DNA of 64,000 nt from Acidisarcina sp. (GTDB taxonomy: Bacteria > Acidobacteriota > Terriglobia > Terriglobales > Acidobacteriaceae). The notes under the pieces are model-generated. The model ran no database searches, was not told the DNA's origin, and saw only the letters and a list, made by a program, of their open reading frames with translations. The stretch covers positions 620,001 through 684,000 of the forward strand of contig DATLIY010000007.1 in NCBI GenBank assembly GCA_035539175.1. The letters are read 5' to 3'. Position numbers and translations under genes: made by a program. Each line of letters begins with the position of its first letter. The first letter of the stretch is position 1. Shown here one piece after another: positions 26,740 through 35,277 of the stretch.

Positions 26740-27891
26740 ATGAACGTCGGTAAGTGGATCGCAACATTCGTAGTGATGGCGGCAAGCGCATCCGCCCTAG
26801 CCCAGCAGCCAGGTCAGCAGCGCTGGACCGAGGAAAAGGCGGCGGCATGGTATGCCCGGCAGCCATGGCTGGTAGGCAGCAACTTCGTCCCGCAAAATGC
26901 CATCAACGAGCTGGAGATGTGGCAGGCCGACACCTTCGATCCCGCCGAGATCGATAAGGAGCTTGGATGGGCCGAAGGGATCGGCATGAATACGATGCGC
27001 GTCTTTCTGCAGGACCAGTTGTGGACGCAAGATGCACCTGGCTTCAAGTCGCGAATCAATACCTTCCTCGAGATCGCTGCCCGGCATCACATCAAGCCCC
27101 TGTTCGTCCTCTTCGACTCCTGCTGGGAGTCCAATCCCAAACTAGGGCCGCAGCACCCGCCAATCCCCGGAGTGCATAACTCAGGCTGGGTCCAGAGCCC
27201 GGGCGCAAAGTCCCTGATGGATCCCTCCACCTATCCGCATTTGAAGGAATATGTACAAGGCGTCGTCGGCGCATTCGCCAAGGATGACCGCATCCTGGGT
27301 TGGGACATCTGGAACGAACCCGACAATGGAAACGCCGGAGTGAATGAACCCAAAAATAAGACCCAGTTAGTGGAAGCTCTTCTGCCGCAGGCTTTCTCCT
27401 GGGCGCGCGAGATGCACCCGACCCAGCCACTGACCAGTGGAGTGTGGAAAGGCGACTGGAGCCACCCCGACAAGGAAAGCGCAATGACGAAGATTCAGCT
27501 TGCCGAATCCGACGTCATCTCTTTCCACAACTATGGCTGGCCGGAAGACTTTGCCGCCAAGGTGCAGGAACTCAAGTCCTACCATCGGCCAATCATCTGC
27601 ACCGAGTACATGGCTCGAGGAGCAGGCAGCACCTTCGACACGATTCTGCCGATAGGAAAGCATGAAAATGTCGCCATGATCAATTGGGGATTCGTTGCCG
27701 GCAAGAGCCAGACGTACCTTCCCTGGGACTCCTGGAAAAGACCCTATGTGCTCACCCAACCCGACGTATGGTTCCACGATATCTTCCATGAGGATGGGAA
27801 ACCCTATCGTCAGCAGGAGATCTATCTGATCCACCAACTGACCGGCCGCGGCAACGTGCAGCCTCCGTCGGCAATGCAAGGTGAGAAGTAG
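26740..27891 (+). CDS. Exported GH5-like glycoside hydrolase (cellulase-family TIM barrel)
   Basis: 383 residues from ATG 26740, which has AGGAG upstream; a longer frame starting at 26671 lacks support. A signal peptide (about 1-22) leads into a TIM barrel with GMNTMRVFLQDQLW, acid/base E193 in DIWNEPDN and nucleophile E289 in IICTEYMARG, the usual Glu pair of clan A glycosidases. Related proteins are often named xylanase or cellulase without proof. It follows the GH127 gene by about 70 bases on the same strand, so they may be co-expressed for hemicellulose or arabinoglycan turnover. Confidence 0.85.
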   Translation: MNVGKWIATFVVMAASASALAQQPGQQRWTEEKAAAWYARQPWLVGSNFVPQNAINELEMWQADTFDPAEIDKELGWAEGIGMNTMRVFLQDQLWTQDAPGFKSRINTFLEIAARHHIKPLFVLFDSCWESNPKLGPQHPPIPGVHNSGWVQSPGAKSLMDPSTYPHLKEYVQGVVGAFAKDDRILGWDIWNEPDNGNAGVNEPKNKTQLVEALLPQAFSWAREMHPTQPLTSGVWKGDWSHPDKESAMTKIQLAESDVISFHNYGWPEDFAAKVQELKSYHRPIICTEYMARGAGSTFDTILPIGKHENVAMINWGFVAGKSQTYLPWDSWKRPYVLTQPDVWFHDIFHEDGKPYRQQEIYLIHQLTGRGNVQPPSAMQGEK

Positions 27892-27925
27892 CTCCAGACT
27901 CACTCATCACTGTTCACGAAGCAGC

Positions 27926-27969
27926 CTGAAGGGGAGCGTCAATGGCAACGCAATCTCGCTTCCCTTCAG
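27926..27969. terminator. Bidirectional hairpin between convergent genes
   Basis: 13-bp stem CTGAAGGGGAGCG (27926-27938) with 27957-27969, one G-T wobble, loop of 18 bases. It lies between the GH5-like gene and the convergent acetyltransferase gene and slightly overlaps the stop of the latter. Confidence 0.5.
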
Positions 27970-29243
27970 ATTCGTAAGAATATCTTGCGCCGGTAGAGCC
28001 ACAGCAGAAACAGCCAGTAGATACCGAGGATAGCGATGCCCAGCAGCAGCGGCTCAAGCGCAGGTCCGAGTATCTGAAATACACCGTGCCCAAGATGGAT
28101 AAGCAGGCTGCTCTGGATAAAGGGTTCCGCCATGTCAGCGATCAGGTAGGCCGCAATGGAGTTGCTGCCAACGACGACTAGCGGAAATGCCCATTTGCGG
28201 TAACCCTTCCCATCAATCAGCTCGCTGAAGGCCGCCTGCAGCAGGAAGCAGACCCCTCCGCTGAACAGGACCCAGCTCGGCGTCCAGATACGTTTCACAA
28301 TCGGGCAGATCCCCAGCGCATGCAGCAACAGGGATGCAGCAATGCAGGCAACTCCCACCACGATGAAGCGCTTGATTGGGAGTGCCGGAGCAGACTCGCG
28401 GAACCATCGACCCCACGCCAGTCCCAGAATCATCGTGCCCAGAGTAGGAATAAAACTCAGCGTCAAGTAGCCGCCGCCGTTGTCTACAAAACGGGACTCG
28501 CGCGGAAACAGGTTCAGGAACCATTGATCGAACGCAGCGCCCAGGTTGCTGTTCTTGTTCCAGTGCGCTGCAAAGCCGGAAAAGTTGTGGTGCCAGCCTG
28601 CAGGAACGCCAACCGCCGCATAGTCGAATCCCGGGCCGGGAGCGGGATACAGCGCCCACGCCAGCCAATATCCTCCAAGAATTACTCCTAGAATCGTCCA
28701 TTGCTTGCGCGGCGATAGAAACGAAAGCAGAAAAAGGAATGGATAGCCTAGCCCAATCTGGGTCAGCGTGTCCTCAAAGGTAAAGTACGTCTGGGAGCTA
28801 TGCATCGAGCGCAGGAAAATACCCAGCGACACCAGCACCAGCGCACGCCAGAATGTATGGCCGAGCATGCGCTGAAAGCTCTCTCCCTTGCGCCTGCGGC
28901 TGGCGATGGAGTAAGGAAGTGCCACCCCAACCAGAAACGTAAACGAAGGCTGAATCAAATCGTGAAGCGAGCATCCTGCCCACTCCACGTGACTCTGGTT
29001 GTAGGCGAGGAATCGCCAGATCGTGCTTCCCGGGAAAGAGTGCGCGATCTGGGAGAAATGCAGCACCTCACCCATCATCAGCAGCATCACGAAGCCCCGG
29101 TAGGCATCCACCGCAACATTGCGAGCGACCGGAGCCTGTACCGCGGTGCGCAGCTCGGCTGGCGTTGGTTTATTTGAAATTGGTTTGCCTGATGTTGGCT
29201 GGTTTGGCGCCTCGATCTCCGGCGTCTCCCGCGATAGGATCAT
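27966..29243 (-). CDS. Multipass membrane acetyltransferase-like protein (HGSNAT/NagX, DUF5009 family)
   Basis: About 425 residues from ATG 29243, with GAGGA 8 bases upstream. An N-terminal Pro/Thr/Ser-rich segment precedes about ten to eleven helices. [18 protein letters not shown] and [20 protein letters not shown] are hallmarks of the heparan-alpha-glucosaminide N-acetyltransferase / NagX family, which uses cytoplasmic acetyl-CoA to acetylate amino sugars across the membrane. It lies beside GH109 and GH20 N-acetylhexosaminidases, which supports an amino-sugar role. An upstream ATG at 29303 is in frame but less supported. Confidence 0.85.
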   Translation of the reverse strand: MILSRETPEIEAPNQPTSGKPISNKPTPAELRTAVQAPVARNVAVDAYRGFVMLLMMGEVLHFSQIAHSFPGSTIWRFLAYNQSHVEWAGCSLHDLIQPSFTFLVGVALPYSIASRRRKGESFQRMLGHTFWRALVLVSLGIFLRSMHSSQTYFTFEDTLTQIGLGYPFLFLLSFLSPRKQWTILGVILGGYWLAWALYPAPGPGFDYAAVGVPAGWHHNFSGFAAHWNKNSNLGAAFDQWFLNLFPRESRFVDNGGGYLTLSFIPTLGTMILGLAWGRWFRESAPALPIKRFIVVGVACIAASLLLHALGICPIVKRIWTPSWVLFSGGVCFLLQAAFSELIDGKGYRKWAFPLVVVGSNSIAAYLIADMAEPFIQSSLLIHLGHGVFQILGPALEPLLLGIAILGIYWLFLLWLYRRKIFLRI

Positions 29244-29551
29244 AGGTCTATCCTCGAAGGGCCCAATTGGAAGCAATCCATCTAGCCCAATAGCCGGGAG
29301 CATCTGCTTTCGTCCACCGCTCCCGCAAATATTGTCCTGTATCTTTTTGTTTCTGTAGTGCTATCGTTATCTTGCCTTATACTTCGCATGAGAATTAGGT
29401 GTGAAGTTCGAGTATTTTTTTTCACGCAAGTCTATAGCAGCACCTGGAAAGCAATCCAGCATAACGCGAAATGGCACCGTTGAAAGCGGCGGGCCTGCAG
29501 TTGGCGAAATACGTCGAACAGCATTTTATTTTTACTTTCGGAGAATGAGGA
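29244..29551. other. Divergent intergenic region, 308 bases
   Basis: Upstream of both the acetyltransferase (-) and the GH109 gene (+). It is AT-richer than its surroundings and holds a TATACT -10-like hexamer at 29378-29383 on the plus strand, without a matching -35. No coding sequence or clear palindrome was found. Confidence 0.4.
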
Positions 29552-30931
29552 ATGGATGGTCACGATGCAGGCTCTCGCTCTTTGCTTTCCCGCAGACATT
29601 TCCTAGAACTCGGCGCCATGACAACCGCGGCAATTGGCTTGAATCAAGCCAGTGCGGCCACCTCCCATCCGGCATCGAAATCCGCACCTGGATCGAAATC
29701 CGTCATCGATATGCCTTTCACCGCCGCCAATCCTCGGGTTGGCTTCATCGGAACCGGCAACAGAGGAACCTCGCTCCTGAAGGACTTTCTGGCAGCAGAC
29801 GCCCAGATCGTCGCCATCTGCGATGTCGTCGCGGAAAAGGCGCAGAACGCCCAGTCGCTCGTAGAAAAGGCCGGACAGAAGTCTCCCTCCCTCTACACCG
29901 ATGGCGACCTGGCATTTGAAAAGCTGGCTGCGCGCGAAGATCTCGATTTGGTTGTCATTGCCACTCCATGGAACTGGCACGTCAAGATGGCCGTCTTCGT
30001 GATGGAACACGGCAAGCACGCCGCCGTCGAGGTTCCAGCCGCAACCACCATCGAGGATTGCTGGAAGCTGGTCGATACGTCCGAAAAGACCCAACGCCAC
30101 TGCATCATGCTGGAGAACTGCTGCTACGGCTATAACGAGACTCTCATCCTGAACATGGTTCGCGCCGGGCGCTTCGGAGATCTGCTCTACGGCGAGGCCG
30201 CATACCTTCACGACCTTCGCGACGAACTCTTCTCCAGCAAGGGAGAAGGCTTGTGGCGCCGCACCGTACACACCCAGCGCGACGGCAATCTCTATCCCAC
30301 GCATGGCTTGGGCCCCGTCGCGAACTACATGGGAGTCAACCGCGGCGACCTCTTCAGCTACATGGTTTCCATGAGCAGCCCACAGCGCGGACTCGACGAA
30401 TATCGCAAGTCGCATCTGCAGCCGGGAGACCCCAGGCAGGCGGAGAAATACATTACCGGCGATCTGAACACCTCGCTCATTAAGACTGCGAGTGGCCTCA
30501 CCATTACGCTGAAGCATGATGTCTCCAACCCGCACCCTTATGACCGGATCAACGTGATTGGAGGCACCAAGGGCGTCTTTGCGGACTATCCGCCGCGCAT
30601 CTACTTCGATGGGCAACCGGGTGGAGAAGCGTGGGGCTCAATCGATGCCTTCAAGTCCGAGTATGAGAATTCGTGTTGGAAGCAGGAGGGAGAGAACGCC
30701 CGCAAACTCGGCGGTCACGGCGGAATGGACTTCGTCATGGTCTACCGGCTCCTGCAATGCATGCGGAATGGACTTGTGCCGGACCTCGACGTTTACGATG
30801 CGGCGGCATGGTCGGCACCGGGGCCGCTCAGCACGCTCTCGGTCGGCCAGGGCAGCGCGCCGGTCAAGTTCCCGGATTTCACACGCGGGTTGTGGAAGAA
30901 ACGAAACGGCTCACCGATTGGAAAAGCTTAG
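29552..30931 (+). CDS. Exported GH109 family / Gfo-Idh-MocA oxidoreductase (alpha-N-acetylgalactosaminidase-like)
   Basis: 459 residues. A Tat-type leader (SLLSRRHFLELGAMTTAAIG) precedes an NAD-binding Rossmann domain (PRVGFIGTGNRGTSLLKDF, IVAICDVV). The C-terminal domain has AAVEVPAATTIEDCWKLVD, YLHDLRDELF and RDGNLYPTHGLGPVANYMG, matching GH109 enzymes that hydrolyse alpha-N-acetylgalactosaminides using NAD. GGAG at 29540-29543 fits ATG 29552. Neighbouring GH20 and HGSNAT-like genes suggest joint N-acetylated glycan breakdown. The activity is predicted from family motifs only. Confidence 0.9.
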   Translation: MDGHDAGSRSLLSRRHFLELGAMTTAAIGLNQASAATSHPASKSAPGSKSVIDMPFTAANPRVGFIGTGNRGTSLLKDFLAADAQIVAICDVVAEKAQNAQSLVEKAGQKSPSLYTDGDLAFEKLAAREDLDLVVIATPWNWHVKMAVFVMEHGKHAAVEVPAATTIEDCWKLVDTSEKTQRHCIMLENCCYGYNETLILNMVRAGRFGDLLYGEAAYLHDLRDELFSSKGEGLWRRTVHTQRDGNLYPTHGLGPVANYMGVNRGDLFSYMVSMSSPQRGLDEYRKSHLQPGDPRQAEKYITGDLNTSLIKTASGLTITLKHDVSNPHPYDRINVIGGTKGVFADYPPRIYFDGQPGGEAWGSIDAFKSEYENSCWKQEGENARKLGGHGGMDFVMVYRLLQCMRNGLVPDLDVYDAAAWSAPGPLSTLSVGQGSAPVKFPDFTRGLWKKRNGSPIGKA

Positions 30932-30994
30932 TTCCGTGAATTCCATATCACCTGCAGCAGCACATCGGCTCTAAGATTGAGAGGGGTTGTTACA

Positions 30995-33046
30995 TTGACT
31001 ACCGTTCGGTTACGTTTTCACGCGTTCGTCGGCCTTTGTCTTTTTTTATGCCTTAGCGCTCACCCTGCAATTCATGCGCAATCGTCTTCAACCCTTTCCA
31101 TCATGCCGCTTCCTGAGCATGCTCAGGTCGGCACTGGAGCCTTCCCCATCGATGGCTCATTGGGAATCAAGCTTGAGGGATACACCGAGCCCCGCCTTGT
31201 TCACGCGCAGCAGCGATTTCTCGATCGCCTTGCCGCAGAGACCGGGATTCCCATGTGGGGTACGCGGCAGAACAAGCCCAACATCTTTATCAGCACTGGC
31301 GGTCCATCGGCCAAGGTACAAAAGCTCGACGAGGACGAGTCCTATCAATTGACGGTTTCTCCGTCAGAAGTCCACCTTCGAGCCGCGAATCCCCTTGGCG
31401 TTCTCCACGGCCTGCAGACCATTTTGCAACTCGTTCAGGTTTCTCCAACGGGATTTGTGGTGCCGGCGGTAGAGATTCACGACAGCCCGCGATTTCCCTG
31501 GCGTGGTCTCATGATCGACTCCGGCCGTCACTTCATGCCCCTCGATGTCGTGGAGCGCGATCTCGACGGTATGGAAGCCGTCAAGCTCAACGTCCTGCAC
31601 TGGCATTTATCTGAAGATCAGGGCTTCCGCGTCGAAAGCACCAAGTATCCCCTTCTGCAGCAGGATGGCTCCGACGGCCTCTACTACACCCAGGCGCAGA
31701 TTCGCGACCTGATCGCGTATGCCAGCGATCGCGGTATCCGCGTGGTTCCCGAGTTCGATATGCCCTGCCACACAACGGCATGGTTTCCCGGTTATCCGCA
31801 ACTGGCCAGTGGCAAGGGTCCCTACACGACCGCTCGCCAATGGGGCGTCCTCGATCCAGCCATGGACCCCACCCGCGACAGCACCTATAACTTCCTGGAC
31901 GGATTTATCGGTGAGATGGCTGCACTCTTTCCCGATGCCTACTTCCATATCGGCGGAGATGAGTGCGATGGCAAGGAGTGGAATGCGAACCCCTCCATCC
32001 AGAGATTCATGCAGGCTCACCAGTTGAAGGACAATGCCACGCTCCAGGCATACTTCACCGGGAAGATACAAAAGATTGTCGCCAGGCACGGCAAGATCAT
32101 GGAGGGATGGGACGAAGTGCTCCAGCCCGACACGCCCAAAGATGTTGTCATCCAATCCTGGCGCGGTCCGCAGTCGCTGGCAGACGCAGCGCACCGCGGC
32201 TATCGTACCCTGCTCTCCACTGGCTACTACATCGACCTGAATCAATCCGCAGCCCAACACTACGCGGTCGATCCGCTGGCCGGAGCCGCCGCATCGCTCA
32301 CACCCGAGGAGCAACACCACATCCTTGGAGGTGAAGCAGCGATGTGGTCCGAGTACGTCACTCCAGAAAACATGGATACCCGGATCTGGCCACGAACCGC
32401 TGCCATTGCTGAACGGCTGTGGTCCCCGCAGGACGTTCAGGATGTCGCTTCCATGTATCGGCGGCTCGATATCGTCTCGCAAAAGCTGGAGTACTACGGC
32501 CTTCAGCCAAAGTCCATCTCCGACCTGATGCTGCGTCGCATGGCCGGCAATGCTGACCCGGCTCCGCTTCGGGTTCTGGCCAGCGTGGTACAGCCTCCCC
32601 AGGGCTATTCGCGTGGGGCGCTCACTCCTTATACAAGCCTCACGCCACTCAATCACCTGGTCGATGCCGTACCGCCTGAGAGCGACGAAGCACGCCGCTT
32701 CCTCGCCCTTGTGCAGCGGCTCGTGGCAGGCAACGCCACTCCGCAGGATTGGCAACAGGCCCGTGAATCTCTCACTACCTGGCGTGACAATGACGCAAAG
32801 CTTCAGCCCATCCTGCCGCTTTCGGATCTGACAAAGGAACTCTCTCCACTATCCGCAAACCTGCGCGAGGTCGCGGAGATGGGTCTGCAGTCTCTGGATC
32901 AACTGCAGAACCATCAGTCGATCTCCGCCGCTGAGCGGGACCAGAAGATGGCATTCCTGAAGAATTCCCAGAAACCGCAAGCTGTTTTGCTGAACAAAAT
33001 CGCGCCTGCAGTTGCTACTCTTGTTGAAGCAGTCAGTCCTCGATGA
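30995..33046 (+). CDS. Exported GH20 beta-N-acetylhexosaminidase
   Basis: 683 residues from TTG 30995, chosen because GAGAGGGG lies 8 bases upstream; TTG 30977 is in frame but overlaps that site. A signal peptide (about 1-29) is followed by a GH20b-type N-terminal domain and the catalytic barrel from FPWRGLMIDSGRHFMPLDVV. The D322-E323 pair in HIGGDEC is the polarising Asp and catalytic Glu of substrate-assisted hydrolysis. GEAAMWSEYV and WPRTAAIAERLWSP complete the site. It releases terminal GlcNAc or GalNAc in the periplasm and is probably co-expressed with the GH109 gene 63 bases upstream. Confidence 0.94.
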   Translation: MTTVRLRFHAFVGLCLFLCLSAHPAIHAQSSSTLSIMPLPEHAQVGTGAFPIDGSLGIKLEGYTEPRLVHAQQRFLDRLAAETGIPMWGTRQNKPNIFISTGGPSAKVQKLDEDESYQLTVSPSEVHLRAANPLGVLHGLQTILQLVQVSPTGFVVPAVEIHDSPRFPWRGLMIDSGRHFMPLDVVERDLDGMEAVKLNVLHWHLSEDQGFRVESTKYPLLQQDGSDGLYYTQAQIRDLIAYASDRGIRVVPEFDMPCHTTAWFPGYPQLASGKGPYTTARQWGVLDPAMDPTRDSTYNFLDGFIGEMAALFPDAYFHIGGDECDGKEWNANPSIQRFMQAHQLKDNATLQAYFTGKIQKIVARHGKIMEGWDEVLQPDTPKDVVIQSWRGPQSLADAAHRGYRTLLSTGYYIDLNQSAAQHYAVDPLAGAAASLTPEEQHHILGGEAAMWSEYVTPENMDTRIWPRTAAIAERLWSPQDVQDVASMYRRLDIVSQKLEYYGLQPKSISDLMLRRMAGNADPAPLRVLASVVQPPQGYSRGALTPYTSLTPLNHLVDAVPPESDEARRFLALVQRLVAGNATPQDWQQARESLTTWRDNDAKLQPILPLSDLTKELSPLSANLREVAEMGLQSLDQLQNHQSISAAERDQKMAFLKNSQKPQAVLLNKIAPAVATLVEAVSPR

Positions 33047-33053
33047 AACGTGC

Positions 33054-33112
33054 GATCCCGAGGCTTCGGGATCAACATACCTGCCAGGCTGCTACCGTGG
33101 CCTGGCAGGTAT
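33054..33112 (+). terminator. Tandem hairpins after the GH20 gene
   Basis: First hairpin GATCCCGA/TCGGGATC (33054-33073, 8 bp, loop GGCT). Second is a perfect 13-bp stem ATACCTGCCAGGC (33077-33089) with 33100-33112, loop of 10 bases, followed by a T-rich stretch (TTTCGTTTCG). Together a likely terminator. Confidence 0.7.
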
Positions 33113-33166
33113 TTCGTTTCGTGAATCCTTGCTCCCTAGCCACGAATTGAGCTTCGCTATATCTCT

Positions 33167-34990
33167 ATGACCTCTCTCGACTCCGCACAGATTGCTTCGT
33201 TTGCCCTCGATGGCAAGAAAAAAAGCTACAACCGCTTCCTCCTGCTCGTTGCTGGGCTTGGAGGTCTTCTGTATGGAGTTGACGTCGGGATTATTGGCGG
33301 AGCCCTCCCCTACCTCGAAGCTACTTCGGGCCTCAATGCCGGCCAGCTCTCTATCATTGTTGCGGCGGTGCTGCTGGGCAGCGTAATCTCCACCCTGTTT
33401 GCCGGCCTGCTGGCGGACTGGATGGGACGCAAGACGCTCATGGCCCTTAGCGGCCTCACGTTTGTTCTCAGCATCCCCATGATCGCGCTGTCTCACGGAT
33501 ATGGCCCACTGTTTCTCGGCCGGCTCCTGCAGGGCATCAGCGGCGGACTTATCGGGGTCGTCGTTCCCCTCTATCTCGCTGAGTGCCTCTCCGCTTCCAC
33601 CCGCGGAAAAGGAACCGGTATCTTCCAGTGGTTGCTTACCCTCGGAATCGTCGCCGCGGCTCTGATCGGAATCTACTATAGCTATCGCGTGGAGGCCGTT
33701 GCCCGCGTCTCCGATGCCGCCAGCATCCTCGCCTTTAAGGATCAGGCCTGGCGCCGCATCTTCTGGGTTTCCCTTCCTCCCGGCCTCTTGTTCGTCATTG
33801 GCAGCTTCCTGGTTGCAGAGTCTCCGCGGTGGCTTTTCCAGCACGGGAAAAAAGAACTCGCCTACGCCGCTCTCCTGCGCTCCCGCAGCCCGGAGCAGGC
33901 TGAGGTCGAGATCAAGGAGATGGAAGAAACCGCACTCGCCGCGCGTTCCAAGTCCGCAGCCGGGGCGGTCAAAGACTCGCTCCTCCGCAGAAAATATGTA
34001 ATCCCGTTTGTGCTGGCCTGCGTCATCCTTTTTTGCAACACCGCCACTGGCGTCAACTCCATCATCGGATACAACACCGGCATCCTGCTGCAGAGCGGTC
34101 TCTCCGATGTCCGCGCTCACTGGGGATATGTCATCCTCACCATGGTGAACTTCCTGATGACGATTGTGGGCATGACCCTGGTCGATCGAAAGGGTCGCAG
34201 GTTCCTGATGATTCTAGGCACCGTGGGCATCACCCTATCTGTAACCGTAGTTGGTACATTATTTTTAAAGACCGAAAAATCCAACGTCGATTGCCAGAAT
34301 ATTGTTCAGCAGATGGTTGGCCCAGGCCAGGAACTCACGCTGCGATTTGACCAGAACGAAGCCAACAAACTGCTTGCCGCCAAGGGGTACACCGGCGGCG
34401 AGGTCAACGCCGACCATGCGTCCCTCGCCGTCATTTATTCCTACGGAGACTTCACTGCCGCAACCACATTTGTGCGCTCCGATGATCCAGCCGGAGCTCC
34501 CATTCAGGTCACCCGCGCCAGTTGTGTGCCAACGAACAGGATTGAAGCTTTTTTCAAGAACCCTTTCGCGGACCTCAACGCCGCGCGTACTGCGCCGCTC
34601 AAGATTGAACGGGCTTTGATCGGTCGCGTGCCCGATGCCAGGCATGGCTGGATGGTGGCAATTGGCCTCTATGCATTTATGGCGTTCTACGCGCTCGGCC
34701 CGGGCGTATGCGTGTGGCTTGCGCTATCGGAGTTGATGCCTACGCGCATCCGCTCCAACGGTATGAGCATCGCTCTGGTCATCAACCAGATGGTCTCCAC
34801 CACGCTCGCAGCCATCTTTCTACCCGTCGTCAGCAAGTATGGCTACTCCACCATGTTCTTTCTTTTCGCGGCCTTTACAGTGGTGTATCTGATCACCGCG
34901 GCCTTCTTCCTGCCGGAGACCAAGGGCAAGACTCTTGAGGAAATCGAAGAGTACTTCGAGATGGCAGGCAAAAAGAGACACGCAAATTAA
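33167..34990 (+). CDS. Sugar-porter MFS transporter with an extended periplasmic loop
   Basis: 607 residues, about 120 more than typical sugar porters. Twelve transmembrane helices carry family motifs: GVDVGIIGGALPYL, LADWMGRKTLM, ESPRWLFQHGKK, LVDRKGRRFLM, SELMPTRIRSNG and PETKGKTLEEIEEYF. The extra sequence, about residues 368-490, lies between TM9 and TM10 and should face the periplasm. It holds two cysteines (NVDCQN, ASCVP) and could fold as a small domain. The gene sits downstream of the GH20 gene past a terminator, so it is probably its own unit importing released sugar. Substrate unproven. Confidence 0.9.
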   Translation: MTSLDSAQIASFALDGKKKSYNRFLLLVAGLGGLLYGVDVGIIGGALPYLEATSGLNAGQLSIIVAAVLLGSVISTLFAGLLADWMGRKTLMALSGLTFVLSIPMIALSHGYGPLFLGRLLQGISGGLIGVVVPLYLAECLSASTRGKGTGIFQWLLTLGIVAAALIGIYYSYRVEAVARVSDAASILAFKDQAWRRIFWVSLPPGLLFVIGSFLVAESPRWLFQHGKKELAYAALLRSRSPEQAEVEIKEMEETALAARSKSAAGAVKDSLLRRKYVIPFVLACVILFCNTATGVNSIIGYNTGILLQSGLSDVRAHWGYVILTMVNFLMTIVGMTLVDRKGRRFLMILGTVGITLSVTVVGTLFLKTEKSNVDCQNIVQQMVGPGQELTLRFDQNEANKLLAAKGYTGGEVNADHASLAVIYSYGDFTAATTFVRSDDPAGAPIQVTRASCVPTNRIEAFFKNPFADLNAARTAPLKIERALIGRVPDARHGWMVAIGLYAFMAFYALGPGVCVWLALSELMPTRIRSNGMSIALVINQMVSTTLAAIFLPVVSKYGYSTMFFLFAAFTVVYLITAAFFLPETKGKTLEEIEEYFEMAGKKRHAN

Positions 34991-34997
34991 AGCAGTT

Positions 34998-35042
34998 GCG
35001 CCGTCGGGTCTGCCTGGGAACAGCAGGCAGGCCCGACGGCGC
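34998..35042 (+). terminator. Strong hairpin after the MFS gene
   Basis: 19-bp stem GCGCCGTCGGGTCTGCCTG (34998-35016) with 35024-35042, one G-T wobble, loop GGAACAG, followed by a short T-containing stretch. The rest of the gap up to 35277 shows only the AGGAG site before the decarboxylase. Confidence 0.7.
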
Positions 35043-35277
35043 TCTTGCCTTCCAGCAAATTCCTGCCACGTCCTGTGGACGGGAGTCTATTTTCCGCTAC
35101 ACTTATCAGGGAACCAAGCTCCGGCGCGAACGCCGCCAGGCCGCACCGGGATGCATCCTTCCAGTCGATGCGCGCTCTCTGCCAAAGACGCAGGCACGCA
35201 CAAAATCCGCACATTAACATAATCGAAATACGGGGAAAAATCCTCGCTGTACCATTAAGGAGTGAAGTAGGAGAAGC

